A stretch of DNA of 29,523 bases from Paramecium sonneborni (GCA_905182985.1 CAJJDN010000023.1:147011-176533), one strand, 5' to 3'. Counted from the first letter of the stretch, positions 11,157 through 22,806 are shown. A program made the numbers and translations. Notes: generated by a model from the letters alone, not told the origin.

Positions 11157-12881
11157 TCAAGATGATAATTTTTATGCTAAAATATTTCTCTAAATAACAT
11201 GATCTTATAATTATTCTTTTTTATATTTCTCCAAAAATTCTAATTCCTATTTTATTTTATCATTTTTCTAAGTAATTTCGAGATTTTTTTATAAAATTTT
11301 ATTCTACTTATGTATTTTCTCAATCATATTTTCCATCTATTTCTATTTTGCCAATTTAAATCTATGTTCATTCTTCTAAGATAAATTATGCTTTCTCAAA
11401 TCCAAAAGAGATTAATGTCTTAATTATTATTATTATAAATAATAATACCTTTTTATACCTCCTTCTAATTTTTCATCAGTTTCTTAAATTTTAGAACTTA
11501 ATTCTTCAAATCTTTTTTAATCTAAAGATTCCTAAAATTATTCAATTCTCTTCATTATTCTACTATTCTTTAATGATAAACTCTTCTATTATTTCAACTA
11601 TGAAATTTCATGTTTATTAATTTATATCTAAATATCAACAATAAAAATTCACTTGTCTCTAAGTTGATTTGCTAAAATAAGTTTAAACATTTTAATTCTC
11701 TTTTTATACATATGATTCTTATAATTTCTTTTATTTCTCTTCAAATATTTTTAAGTTTTAACGATGTCTTTTTTTATCTTACTCCTATTTTTTATATAAA
11801 TATTCATTCATATAATCTGATTTCTTTTTTATTGAATCCATCACTTAATCTATCATACTCTATTCTAAATTCATTTACATTTATCTCTTTAACTATCTCT
11901 CTCTCTCCTTTTCTTCCTTCTTTCTTAATTAATCTAATAATTCTTCTTATGCCTATTATAATTATTTCTATTTTCTCTCTTAATGAAGATTATGATCTTT
12001 CTCTAACTCTTAAACCATCTTTTTATGTTCCTTATATTATGTTTATTCTTCTTTCTTTGCTTTTTAACAAATCTATTCAACTTTTAAATGATTTCTCCTT
12101 AATTTCTTTCTTACTAATTCTAATTACTTTTATTTTAATTTCTCTGCTTTTTTATAAATTTATGGAGCTGTCTTACTATAATATTCATCCTATTTATTCA
12201 TTTAATCATGAACTAAATTTAAAAATCTAAATCATATTAACATTTTTATTACTTATTGTAATTCTCTTAAGCTTTAATTAGTTTTTTATCAAAAAGTTCT
12301 TTCTTTTGAGTTGCACTTAAAATAGTTGAATGAAGATCTTCACAAGATTACTTTTTTATATCATTTTATTCAATTAATATAGATTCATCCTTAAATTTAA
12401 TGTTTTTAGAATTCATTTATTTAGAAACCTAAGATTATATGTGTTTTATTTAATTTCTTTTTTTTAAGATGTCATTCAATATTTTGTATTTAATTGTTAC
12501 ATATTATAAATATGATATAAGGTTCTATAATGGATCTTTTCGTTTTTGATAGAATTCTTCATAATCTTTAACTTGAAGATCCTATACATGCAAATTTAAC
12601 ATTTTCATAGCTGTTTGAGTTCTTGGTGAATTAGTATCAAAATGCATTCTAAAAACAGTTAATTGATTTGGATTTCTAATGATATTATTTTTTTAGTCTG
12701 CTTCTAAGAAATTAGCTTCTATAGCTGATTTCAATAAGGCATTAGAAATTGTTGGAAAACGTAATTATTTATGAGTACCCAATAAGTTTTTGGGACTTGA
12801 TTCGCTATTCTATTAAAATGAACTCATAGATCCTTATTTTGTAATCAGTATATCACCTGTTTCGTTTATATAATCGATCAT
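11157..12881 (-). CDS. Long coiled-coil protein, 547 aa
   Basis: From about residue 150 to the end the protein is almost continuous charged helix, for example AKKEEQTQYKEHKKMVQELE and KRIEQFQESLDQKRFEELSS, which fits a long coiled coil. The first 110 residues are not coiled and include FPTISNALLKSAIEANFLEAD. Introns are 12227-12252 (26 nt), 11628-11652 (25 nt) and 11419-11448 (30 nt). A later ATG at 12416 also starts an open frame, but the frame from 12881 runs through it without a stop and reads like protein, so I take the longer form. Similar proteins occur in axonemes and basal bodies, but I cannot name a family. It is divergent from a small gene whose ATG is only 24 bp away. Confidence 0.8.
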
Positions 12882-12905
12882 AATAATATTAATTTTTATT
12901 GATTA

Positions 12906-13148
12906 ATGTCTTTTTAATTCCTTAAAATATGTTTTAATAATGATCTCAGAAGATTAAGAATTTTAAAGAGATTTTTGTTTTACAATGTCTAATCAAGTGA
13001 ATTTTATAGATTAGAAGAAATAAGAAATGAAATGCTCAATATAAAGATTGAAGATAAAGAATAAGTTAAATAAACAGCTGGAACAACATCTTGGGTCTTG
13101 TATTTAAAAAAGAGATAGTAAAAAAAATCAAATTGGTATTGGTGGTGA
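12906..13148 (+). CDS. Small basic hypothetical protein, 80 aa, possible mitochondrial targeting
   Basis: An intronless 81-codon frame starts ATG TCT TTT. The first 28 residues are free of acidic residues except one Asp and rich in F, L, R and K (FLKICFNNDLRRLRILKRFL), which resembles an amphipathic mitochondrial targeting sequence. A charged middle follows (EEIRNEMLNIKIEDKEQVK), then TSWVLYLKKR and a Trp-rich end. I do not recognise the family. The antisense strand is also open here, so coding rests on composition and on the clear ATG. The frame may instead continue past the end through an intron I did not find. It shares a 24-bp gap with the divergent coiled-coil gene. Confidence 0.5.
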
Positions 13149-13308
13149 TCCTATATTATTTTTATTGATTATGTATATTTCATAAGAAACAGGAGAATAT
13201 ATTATAAAATAATAAGAAAATATAAACATATAATAGATATCATATAACAGCTGTCATTTCTATGGGATTGGTTTTCTAACTAAAATTAATTATTTTTTCC
13301 ATTTTCTT

Positions 13309-13888
13309 TCAGGTATATTCCTCCATCTTTTGGTAATTACTTTTATCATAATATTATGAGGCATTTAGAGAAATACTAAAATAATACTGACTATCAGTGC
13401 ACAAGGGAGAATATGACTAATATATTAAATTAAATTTCTTACACAATCAATCCACTAGCCACTATCTTCAGTAATAATGAGATTACATTTATAAATGGAC
13501 ATAATTTAACTATTTTTTTTTTGTTTATTAAAGCTGCGAAAAACAAAACCTTTTCCCCAATTAAAAGTACATCTGAGAATATGAAGATTTAAAAGGCTAC
13601 CATCATTTCATCATACCAATTTGATTTTAGAGTTATATAAATGATAGCACATCCAATAAATAAAAATACAAATCCAATTAGATTACATAAGATTAAACCC
13701 TTTGCAAATTTCAATGTCATTTTATCACCATTTGTTAATACATATTTTCCAGCTTTCCCAGGAATTTATGTAGGGTTCTTTGTTTCCCCTTCTTAAAATT
13801 CCTTGTTTTCTGAATCCAAATCCATATTTGTTTAACCATCTATTACAATTGCTGGACCTTCATTTAATTCTTTAATATTAACTTCCAT
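13309..13888 (-). CDS. Small multi-pass membrane protein, 183 aa
   Basis: Residues 1-70 are hydrophilic, with an acidic start. Three hydrophobic segments follow: NLIGFVFLFIGCAIIYITL, then FQIFIFSDVLLIGEKVLFFAAL, then FINVISLLLKIVASGLI. This predicts an integral membrane protein with a cytosolic N-terminus; there is no cleavable signal. A 28-nt intron at 13417-13444 (GTGTAAG...ATTAG) leads to a Ser/Tyr-rich tail ending KMEEYT. If that intron is retained the protein would end earlier, at a TGA at 13394, with 164 residues. I do not recognise the family. It converges with the small plus-strand gene, about 160 bp away, and sits downstream of SIN3 on the same strand. Confidence 0.68.
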
Positions 13889-14311
13889 AGTTAATGTTTG
13901 TTAAAATACAATTTATAATTATTATTCTTTTTTAATCACTATTCTAGAACCTATTTAAATTCATATTTCATTAACATTTCATTCTAAATTTCACTGTGTT
14001 TATGAATTTATCATATTTTTGACTAAACATTTATCATTATACATCATTTCTATTATCAATTCAATTAATTCAGTTAATTTTACATTTTAATTGTAAATCT
14101 TTATTTTCATATTTTATCACTAAGAATAGGTTCACAAATATTATATAAAGAAGTTATTTGCTGAAAATAAAAAAATAAAGAATTTAAATGATTAGAAATT
14201 TTATATATTTCTAAAAATGCATAATGTGTCTAAATTTAGTATAAGATAGATTAATAAATGTTTTCTTAAATTTTGGGCAATTATTAAAATAATTATTCTT
14301 TTGTATTACAA
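13889..14311. other. 423-bp gap between the membrane-protein and SIN3 genes
   Basis: This is the longest gap in the left half of the window. It is very AT-rich. The only candidate is a minus-strand frame at 13991-14110 of 39 codons, starting MKIKIYNQNVKLTELIELII and reading like an amphipathic helix. It may be a tiny gene, a lost exon or chance, since TGA-only stops make short open frames common. I saw no tRNA-like cloverleaf and no repeat here. Confidence 0.4.
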
Positions 14312-17057
14312 TCATACACATTTTAAATAATCTTCTCCTTAATTAATGAAAGGTTTGAAATGACTTGTTTCATCAACAATCCATTCAATATTATTTGTAA
14401 TCATCATTCTTCTTTCACCTCTTTTCATGTTCCTCATTAAGAAAGGTTATTTACAAGATTTACATATTTCTTAATTACATCCTCCATAAGCTGGTAATAT
14501 TGAAATGAAACAAGCTTTATGCCAACATGCAATCTAAATTAAATTAATAAATTTACTCTATAAATTGGTTTCTTTTCTGGTTTATGATGAGAAAATGTCT
14601 AATGCAATTTTAATAATTATTCCTCTTCTTTTAATTGTTAGAATTTGCAAAAAACTTATGATTCTAAATCAGAAACTTTAATTCCTTCTCCATTAACAAT
14701 ACTAGATACAACTGAAAAGAATTTATCAAGATCTCCTTCAACTGAAACTGATTTATCAAAAAATGACATTGTTACAACATCAGAAGCACAAATAGCTAAT
14801 TATTTAGCTGCATCATGAAATACTTTTTCTAAAGTTGAAAATATAAAACCCTAAATATAATAAGAATTAATTTACATGTTTTCCGAATAAACTTCTTAAA
14901 TGATCTTCATATTTAAAGTCTTTAGCCTTTAAGGATAGAAACAAAGCAGATTTAAATAAATTGTATCTCTTATCTTATCCTAATTTGTTTTATTGACTAA
15001 TCACATAAGCCATTTCTAATCTTTGATATATTGTATGTAGAAATCTTAATAAAATATAAAGATTTTATGTAATATATGTTGTTGATTTAACTCTTGGTTA
15101 TAAATTCAAAAATAAACCAGGAGATTCATTTTCTATTTCTGGAATAGATGTTGAAGCATCTTCTGGATTATAATGAATATCATAAATTTCAAGTTCTTAT
15201 ATTTCATTTTTCAATTTTGTATCAATTAATGTTAATTATGATATTTACATGGGTTTCATGGAAACTTAAAAAAAATGATTAATTAATTTAATCATTAAAA
15301 ATGTTCCATTTCTTTTATCTAGAGAATTATTGCCTCCCATAATTTATAGATAATGTATTACAAATTAACCACATTCTTATAAAATTTATTCATTCCCCAT
15401 CCATAACGAAATTAATGGTTAAAAACGTATATTTACTTAATTTGAAGGAATCAATGGCATTTATTTAGGTAATGAAGGTTTAATATTAGTCATTTAAGCA
15501 AGAGAATTCAAAAATGAATTTTCAAATGTATATTAGATTTAATCTTATTTTTTTTTAACAAAAACATGTTCTTTTGTTCCTAGATGTTTGATTAATACAT
15601 TTTTAGCATATTCTTCAATTTCTCTAACAAATCTTTATCCATTGATAACTAATTTATCATTCTTTTTAAAATAAAAAGATCTATGATCAAGAGAACGATG
15701 AAAATTATTTAATGAAACATTTTCCCAAATTTATTTAGCTTTATTATTTCTTGCTGAAATAAGTTCATTTAATTTTTATTTAACTCGTTTAATTAAGATT
15801 TTTGCACTTTCAGTAGATTTAGTTTAAAATATTTATAGGATTTCATTTTAATCTTAAGTTTAATTTCTATATAATTATTACAAAATTCTCATATCAATAA
15901 CTTTAGTAATTAATTTAGGATCTTCTTTATTTCCATCAATTATCTCTTATAATAAATTAATGGTTCTTTTAATTTATTAAATGTTAACATCAAATTCAAA
16001 TCTTTCATCTTCACTTTTAAATAATTATTCTTCAAAAGTATTTTTTCTCATAATTAAGAAGGATTGATCTTCAGAACCAAAAGGTACTGATACCCAAGAA
16101 TGATTTAGAATTTCTGAATTATTGTTTACTTTAGCATATCCAATAGGCATTCTGACATAAGATCTTGTTACTCTATCTACTTATGCAAAATCTGTATCTT
16201 TTAAGGGTTTAAAAAGAGGTGTTTATATTCTTCTAGCAATAACTCTAGTTGATAACATTGATCTTATATCATCAATATATTCAGTTTCTAACCATTCTTA
16301 TTAATTTATTAATTCCATCACTTCCATTTATGTAATTATACATTCAGAATATAAGTGAATAACTTTCATGAATTCATTCATAAATTATTAATAATCATTT
16401 GGATATTATTAAATAACTCTCATTCTAAATTTATCCCAAAACAGTAATTCATTCTTAAAATAAAAAATGTATAAATTTACCATATCTACAACACCATTCT
16501 TATCAAGTAGTTTTTAAAAGTAATTTCTATTTTCTTCTATTTTTTTTTTTGGTGGAATAATGTCATGCTTCTTTTTAAAACTCTACAAGAACTACTATTA
16601 TAATTATGGTTCATTGCTAAATAAATCTAAGATGTGGTCTTTATTTTAATGTCCATCTAAATGTCCATTTTATATTTATTTTAATATTGTCTCTAAGGCT
16701 TTAGATTTGTTAATTTCATTGCTAATAAACTCTGTCAATCTCTCTTTCTAAGTCTTGAATTTCACATCATCATCCAATAAAGCATTTACTTCTTTCAATA
16801 ATTCTGGTTCTTCACTTAACATTTATCCCAATTATTCTTTAGCTGCTTTACTATTTTAATTAACAATATTAGAAAATTGTCTAAAATTCATATTAATTCT
16901 AACTTATAGAGCTATTAATTGGTTCGTCTTAATTTTTAACAAAATTGTTCACATCTTTCATAAAGTTATTAATCAAAGTCCTAGATTATAAATTTAATTG
17001 AAAATATACATCTCCGAATTCACCAACATTGCTTCTACTCAATATATCCTCACTCAT
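14312..17057 (-). CDS. SIN3: SIN3-family transcriptional corepressor, 872 aa
   Basis: SIN3 scaffolds histone deacetylase complexes. The diagnostic part is the HDAC-interaction region: RVTRSYVRMPIGYAK, ILNHSWVSVPFGSEDQSFL and NTFEEQLFKSEDERFEFDV, then a helical region and SLDHRSFYFKKNDK. The SIN3 C-terminal domain follows (NLYILLRFLHTIYQRLEMA, KDFKYEDHLRSLFGKHGF). The N-terminal 170 residues contain one or two degenerate PAH-like four-helix segments (DFDQQLYERCEQFCQKLRR; LDLFSNEPQLQQQFLQSF). Introns are 16981-17009, 16881-16903, 16454-16480 (27 nt, stop-free), 14851-14875 and 14534-14556. Near the end are cysteines and histidine (ACWHKACF, GGCNQEICKSCKQPF) that could bind zinc, which I do not associate with yeast or animal SIN3. 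It is shorter than animal SIN3, which has more PAH domains. Confidence 0.9.
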
Positions 17058-17325
17058 TTAATTATCTTATATAAAATATAATTAAAATATTTAACAACTT
17101 ATTATTAGGAATAAAATATAATTTCAAAAGAAAACAAAAAATGTTTTTAAAAAATGATACAAATATATGAAATAAAAATTGATAAATTGTAATTTGTAAA
17201 AAATGTAAAATAATTTAAAATATATAGAGAATATAAATGGAATGATAAAAAAAGTATAATGTGTGCATATGCACTAATGTTAAATAAATTTTATAATGAA
17301 TGATCTTTTGATTAATTTAAAATAA

Positions 17326-18188
17326 ATGAAATAAAATAAATAAAATATACTTAAGGTTATCCGCAAGAGTAATTTTAAATCTCTAATGTCCTATAGGGCC
17401 TTGGACTGATGAAGAGGATCTAAGGGTAATTGAATTAGTTTAAGAATTTGGTCCTTAAAAATGGACGTAAATTGCTTAATAATTAGAAGGAAGAATAGGT
17501 AAATAATGTAGAGAAAGGTTATAAATAAAAAGTTATTGATAGATGGCATAATCATTTGAATCCTTTAATAAAGAAAACTCCTTGGGAAGAAGATGAAGAA
17601 TGGATTTTATTCCTATATCATAAAGCATTAAGTATGATGCTCTATAATAGATTTAGGTAATAAATGGGCAGAAATAGCCAAACATATTAAAGGGAGAACA
17701 GATAATTCTATCAAGAACCATTGGAATAGTGGTATGAAAAAGAGGATGTCAGAATTTTAAATGAAGTTGAGTTAAATTAAGTAGAAATTTTAAAGAGAAG
17801 GGTATTTTACAAACCTTAAATAAGAATTTCAATTTTGAATGATTATGATCCATTATTAAAAAAAGCACTTGAGATAATCTTAATGAATAAATAGTATAAG
17901 AGTATTACTACTGAATCTTCTGAAAGTGATGATGTTTCACATCCTACCAAATAATCTAAGAAGAATTAACAAAACAAAGAATTAATAGAGGTTTAAAGAG
18001 AATAATTACTTAAAAGAGAAAATGATGAGATTATAGAATAAAACTATGTAAGCAATCAAGAATAAGAATTGAGTAATAGGTGATTTTATTATTATATAAT
18101 ATATAGTGTCAATTCATTCTAATTACTAGCTACTTCTAAGAAGAAAAATAAATTCCAATATGAAGAAAATGGTATCATAGATTATTGA
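17326..18188 (+). CDS. Two-repeat Myb DNA-binding protein, 244 aa
   Basis: Two adjacent Myb repeats lie at about residues 14-112. Repeat 1 contains [19 protein letters not shown] and [17 protein letters not shown]. Repeat 2 contains [18 protein letters not shown] and [18 protein letters not shown]. The tryptophan spacing and NHWNS recognition helix are those of sequence-specific c-Myb-like (R2R3) transcription factors. The remaining half is a Q/S/E-rich tail without a known domain. The Myb frame has no ATG of its own; a 28-nt intron at 17369-17396 joins it to ATG 17326 ([14 protein letters not shown]). Other introns are 17518-17542, 17632-17656, 17802-17824 and 18080-18106. The gene is divergent from SIN3 with 268 bp between starts, and converges with the PI4K gene. 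Confidence 0.9.
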
Positions 18189-18274
18189 AATCCAATCTAT
18201 CAACAATTTTGAAACATTAAAAATTAATATTATAATTTTCCTAAAACTATTTAAAGATTATTATTTATTTATTT

Positions 18275-20176
18275 TCATTTAACTTCTTCACTTATGTATC
18301 TAGATCTATACCTACGAGGAGATTGTTATTTTTCTTGCAATTTGTTATCAATTATTTATTGCAAGAAATAAGCCACATGAGAATAAAAATCTTCATTCCA
18401 TTCTTTTTCTATATATTTTGAACATTTTTTTATTTCTTATTCTGATCCTACTCTAACTAATTTTTTATCTGATGTTTATATTCCTTAATTATCTTTAATC
18501 AAAGTTTCATTTTAAACAATTTCATTTTCATCAATTTTTTCTAATTTTATTAATGGTTTAATTTATTTAACTTTTTCTTGTTTTTATAAACTAGATGAAT
18601 CAAATTCTAAAGATTTTTAAACTAAATTATTTGAAAATATTTTATCATTAAAATTAGAATATCCTTTTGGTACTCTTATATTATTACTATTTATAAATAT
18701 ATATTAATATACTCGTAATTATGCTAGGCTTTACTAATAGCTATTTCAATAGGTGATAATTCATCTGGATCTTCTCTATATAAAATTTCACTATAAAATA
18801 AATAATTTTATATACGAAATATCATGGATAGTCAAATCTGCTTATGTACCAAGTTTTAATAAAGTTGTAGAAATTCTAGTATTTCTTAAACAAATTTCTC
18901 TTAATTTAACTTTCTCTCTTAAGATTTAAACATCTTTAATTGGATCTATTTTATCAATAAAATATTTTTCTTCTTGAGTAAATTATTAAGTCATTTATCC
19001 CCAATGATACCAAACCAGTTCATCTCTACAAATTTTAAAAGAATCTGGAAATGCATAACCATGATCAATAGGTATAAGAAAATAATCATATGCTTATCTA
19101 GTTTATCCTTGTGGTTATTTTATCTTTCTATAATAATATAAGATTAATAAGTATATACTTTTTTCTAACTAAAATATTTTCTTCATTTCTATCACAATTT
19201 AAAATTCTAATATCTAAAATAGCTATTTTTCTAGCTTCAAGAGAAGGGAATAACCTACTTCCAAAATTTCCAACATTATCATCATGTTTAACATATAATT
19301 AAAATGATCCCTCTTTAATTGGAATCTTCTCATATTAAAATTATTTATATTCTTCAGCTTCATGAAATGCAGAATGACAAATTTAAACATAATTAGTAAG
19401 AGGAACTAAATTATATATTTTCATAAATTACCATCATGATAATGTTAAGATGATTAATCTATCAAATATGTTGCTACTTCTCTATCAACTCCTTCTCCTG
19501 ATAAAATACCTTATCTTAATCCTGGAGAATTCATTTTAGCTCTCATACCTCTTGGATTATTTGGACTATAAATTCTTATTTAAAAATCTACGCAAATGCT
19601 TCCTCATCATATGGTTTAAAAATAGCAACTGGTTTATGATTTTAATCCTCCAATATATATGTTCCTTAAGTACCAAATGCTGTTAATTTTGGTGTTATTC
19701 CTGTCATAAATGCGCCTTCTACTGCCCATTTTGCATTCTAAAATTCTTCTTAAGTTTTCTTTGATTCTTCCAAAATATTATGAATACTGTTGATAAAATA
19801 TAATTATTCTCCCTATTTTCTAGCCATTAATTTAAGAGTGACATGATTTTTTATCCCATATTCCTTTCATTTTATTAATTTATTTTACTTCTAGATCTTA
19901 TTTATTTAAAGAAAGTTCTTGATTTTTATAAAGAATTCTTATATTAGCTAAATCTAATTTAGTTATTTCATTTATCTTCTTTTTTAATATTGAAATTTTC
20001 ATCCAACTATACATTTTTATTGTAAAATCATTTCCTTTCTAAACTTAATTTGATATATGCAACACTAATTCTTATTAAGTACGAGGATCATAAGGATTTG
20101 AAGAACAAAAGCCGAAACCTCATTTTAAAATTAAATAAATACTTTCTAATTTCCTTTTGTTCAATCCTTATCTCAT
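18275..20176 (-). CDS. Ubiquitin-like plus PI3/PI4-kinase-domain protein (PI4K-gamma type), 572 aa
   Basis: Residues about 40-110 resemble a ubiquitin-like domain (TIKMYSWMKISILKKKINEI, then NIRILYKNQELSLNKQDLEE, YGIKNHVTLKLM). The kinase part has GTYILEDQNHKPVAIFKPYD, the loop NNPRGMRAKMNSPGLRQG, and GVDREVATYLID. The catalytic region LEARKIAILDIRILNCDRNE has the D..N metal pair and leads to LIPIDHGYAFPDSF. This is the PI4K-gamma pattern, best known from plants, where members act as lipid and/or protein kinases and carry ubiquitin-like domains. Introns are 20119-20142, 19864-19888, 19566-19591, 19406-19431, 19128-19158, 18791-18815 and 18687-18712. The tail of about 140 residues is charged and ends SPRRYRSRYISEEVK. 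Substrate type cannot be told from sequence. Confidence 0.88.
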
Positions 20177-20240
20177 TTATTTCTAATCTTCAATTTGTAT
20201 TATAATTAATCTTTTTAGTTAAATATATATAATGATATAT

Positions 20241-21582
20241 TCAATAATATTTTTCTTCCTTAAATAAGTTTTCTACTCTACCATCTGGATATGAAATCTC
20301 TATATTCCCATTAGGATATTCAATATACTTAACTTTATTTATATCTACTTTTTAAAATATTCCATCACTAAATAATGTCTCTTCTTCCCCATTTGGATAT
20401 ATATATTTTTTAGTTCCATCAGAGAATCTTATTTGTTTTTCTCCATTTTAAAAATGAATTTCTATTTAATTATTACAAAATCGATAAATCTAAATAATTA
20501 TTCAATTATAATACTTATAATCTATTTTAAATTGTTATTTATGTTGTTTTAGCTTTACCAAAATAATAAATAATAGTTCCATTTGGTAATGTTTATTTTT
20601 TGTCATTGTTTGTATAATGAACTATAGTAAATCCATTTGAAAATATCTCTCTTTTAACTCCATTATTATAAAATACTTCTTTTTTTCCACTTTAATATGT
20701 TCTTGAAATCTTGTCATCCTCAGATAAATTTTATTAAATGATTTTATCATCATGTTTTAAATATTCTAAATACTCTTCATAAAATTTATTATTTTGAAAT
20801 TCAAATTATGATTCATCTATTTAATTATTAATAATATCTATTGAAATATTTGGATGATTTTTTAATTGAACTATATCAATTTCTATCTTCTCTTACTCAT
20901 AACTATCTCCATCTTAATAACTATTTTCATCTTCTCCATTCTAAGAATCGAATTCATCTTTTTCTTTAATAAATCCTTATTTATTATGCATTTAAGCATA
21001 TGAATTTATTTTATTGTCTGAAGCATATGATTCTTTTGTTGAATAATTACTTGATGTAGTAGATTATACAATGTTTTTATTTATATTATTAGTGCAATTA
21101 TTTTAATTACTGTTCATCTTTTATATCTATAACTATGATTTCTCTAATTAAAATTTTAATTCTTTTATCTCTTCATTTTATTTAGCCACTCTTTTTCTTA
21201 AGCAATCTAACTCTTCTAATTATTTTGTTGTTAATTATTATTACCTTTACTATTAAATTGTATAATGTTTTTTTGTTATTCTTTCAACCTTTCTCTTCTC
21301 CTCTTCTTTCCATTTTTCAAATTCCTATTTATCCTATTCTAATTATTTTTGTTACTAAATTTTCTATTTCTATAATTCCTTCTATTGTTACTCTAATAAC
21401 TATTTCTCTTTCTTCAAATCAATTTTATCTTCATTTTATTCAATAATGGTTTCATCATTTTTTTATTGATCCAATTACAATTATGAATCAATCACTTTTT
21501 ATGTACATTATTTACCTTTACCTTTCTATAAGAAATTAATAGGTAATTTTTTTTGTTGTTATTAACATTATTATTATTATTA

Positions 21583-21617
<35 letters not shown>

Positions 21618-21630
21618 GTTATTATTCTTA

Positions 21631-21683
<53 letters not shown>

Positions 21684-22256
21684 GCTATTGTTATTATTAC
21701 TATTATTTTTATTATTTTTATTATTATTTTTATTATTATTATTATTGTTATTATTATTATTGTTATTATTATTATTAATATTATTCTGCTGCATTTTCAT
21801 TATTCATTTTCAAAATCTCTTGATGCTCTCTCTTTGATAATTCAGATCTTGTTTAAGCATTAGATAAATATTATCTTGCTCCCTTCTTTAGGAATTCTTT
21901 CTTATTCTTTTTCACCTATTCTACAACTATACCCTAATCTTATAATAATTATTCAAATGGTTTCGATGCTCCTTTTATTGGTATCTCATCAAAGATGTTT
22001 GTATATTGATTTTATTAAGTTTAAGGTTCCTCAAGAAATTCATTAAAAAACAAATTCTATTAAACTTCTTGCTTTTATTCATAAAACTATTAATTTCTAT
22101 TATCATTTTTCTCTTCCTTAACTTAATAATTGAACTTTCTATCATCCTCTTTTCATATACACATTTGTTACATATCGGAATATTCAACTGATTATAAAAC
22201 TTTGACATCTCTTACATTCTACTTGTTAAAAACTCTTCCAAATTCATAATCTACAT
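20241..22256 (-). CDS. SAS4: SAS-4/CPAP-like centriole protein with TCP10-type C-terminal repeats and polyglutamine tract, 655 aa
   Basis: CPAP/SAS-4 proteins build centriole and basal-body microtubules. The C-terminus here (about 500-655) has the tandem beta-strand repeats of the TCP10_C or G-box domain: SGKKEVFYNNGVKREIFSNG, KQTLPNGTIIYYF, QNGEKQIRFSDGTKKYIYPN, EYPNGNIEISYPDGRVENLF. Before it is a long coiled coil (QLLEQQQKELQKQK, KQEFEKWKEEEKRKVER). The N-terminal region has FDEIPIKGASKPFEQLL, similar to a short motif in that family. Residues about 150-225 are nearly pure Gln encoded by TAA/CAA/TAG repeats. Introns are 22149-22171 and 20490-20514. In-frame ATGs at 22256 and 22247 compete; MNLEEFLTSR from 22247 reads well. 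The family call rests on the C-terminal repeats plus coiled coil. Confidence 0.82.
21555..21790 (-). repeat. Trinucleotide repeat coding for polyglutamine
   Basis: An imperfect (ATT)n/(AAT)n tract of about 230 bp lies inside the SAS-4-like gene. In the gene frame it is a run of TAA with scattered CAA, TAG and AAA, so it encodes about 75 residues of Gln with a few Lys. The mix of codons argues that the tract is not purely recent slippage. Read in the next frame it would be polyasparagine, and on the other strand polyleucine; neither continues into the flanking coiled coil. Confidence 0.9.
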
Positions 22257-22584
22257 TAATTAAATTAAATATTAATAACATTTCTCTATCAATTATTATT
22301 TTATTTTTTTTTAAATATTATAACTAGTAATTTTAAGTTGATCCTTCCTATAAATTTGATATCTAATACTTTTAGAATTGAAGGTTTAGATTATTAAAAA
22401 ACTTATAAATATTAAAACAAATCAAGAAAATATTAAGAATTTTGTTTTTACTACTATCTAGATAAATTTCTATTTTCTAATTTCTCATGAATTTCTCTAT
22501 GATTTTTTATATTTCCTGCATCCTAAAGGCATTAAAAGTGGAAAAATAATAAAATAATCATCATCATTTTTTTATAATTCCAAA
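22257..22584. other. 328-bp upstream region of the SAS-4-like gene
   Basis: AT-rich, with runs of A or T. A minus-strand frame without TGA covers most of it but has an unprotein-like I/N/K composition and no motif. I saw no RNA gene. It probably holds the promoter of the SAS-4-like gene. Confidence 0.45.
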
Positions 22585-22719
22585 ATGGGCTTTTTAGATT
22601 ACTTTCTTCCTAAATAGGATTAATTAGTAAACTTCTTGAGATTTATCAACAACTTAAGCATACACCTTTAAGTAAACAAATCTAATAATATAATTAATTT
22701 GAGTATCAATTATATGTGA
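22585..22719 (+). CDS. Possible small ORF, 44 codons
   Basis: ATG GGC starts a frame reading MGFLDYFLPKQDQLVNFLRF and ending in TGA at 22717. The first 29 residues look protein-like; the rest is N/I-rich and could be an intron (GTAAAC...TTGAG). No family is recognised. It runs into the start of the duplicated block, so its true 3' context is unclear. This may be chance. Confidence 0.25.
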
Positions 22720-22806
22720 AATATTTTAAATTGAATTTTATATTATTAAGTTGTTACATATTTTGAACGATTAATTAATTTTTAGATTTTCAAACTTAAA
22801 AGTCAC

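Noticed and set aside
11712..12230. Plus-strand 172-codon hydrophobic open frame resembling a membrane protein
   Set aside because: It is the antisense of the long coiled-coil gene; K/E/Q-rich helices read backwards give F/L/S/I-rich frames. It contains no introns or family motif, and the minus strand has a consistent spliced gene.
21553..21837. Plus-strand polyleucine and minus-strand polyasparagine open frames
   Set aside because: Both are other readings of the ATT repeat. Only the polyglutamine frame continues into the flanking coding sequence on both sides.
22256..22540. Long minus-strand frame without TGA upstream of the SAS-4-like gene
   Set aside because: I/N/K/F-rich with no motif. 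With only one stop codon and AT-rich DNA, such frames are expected by chance.
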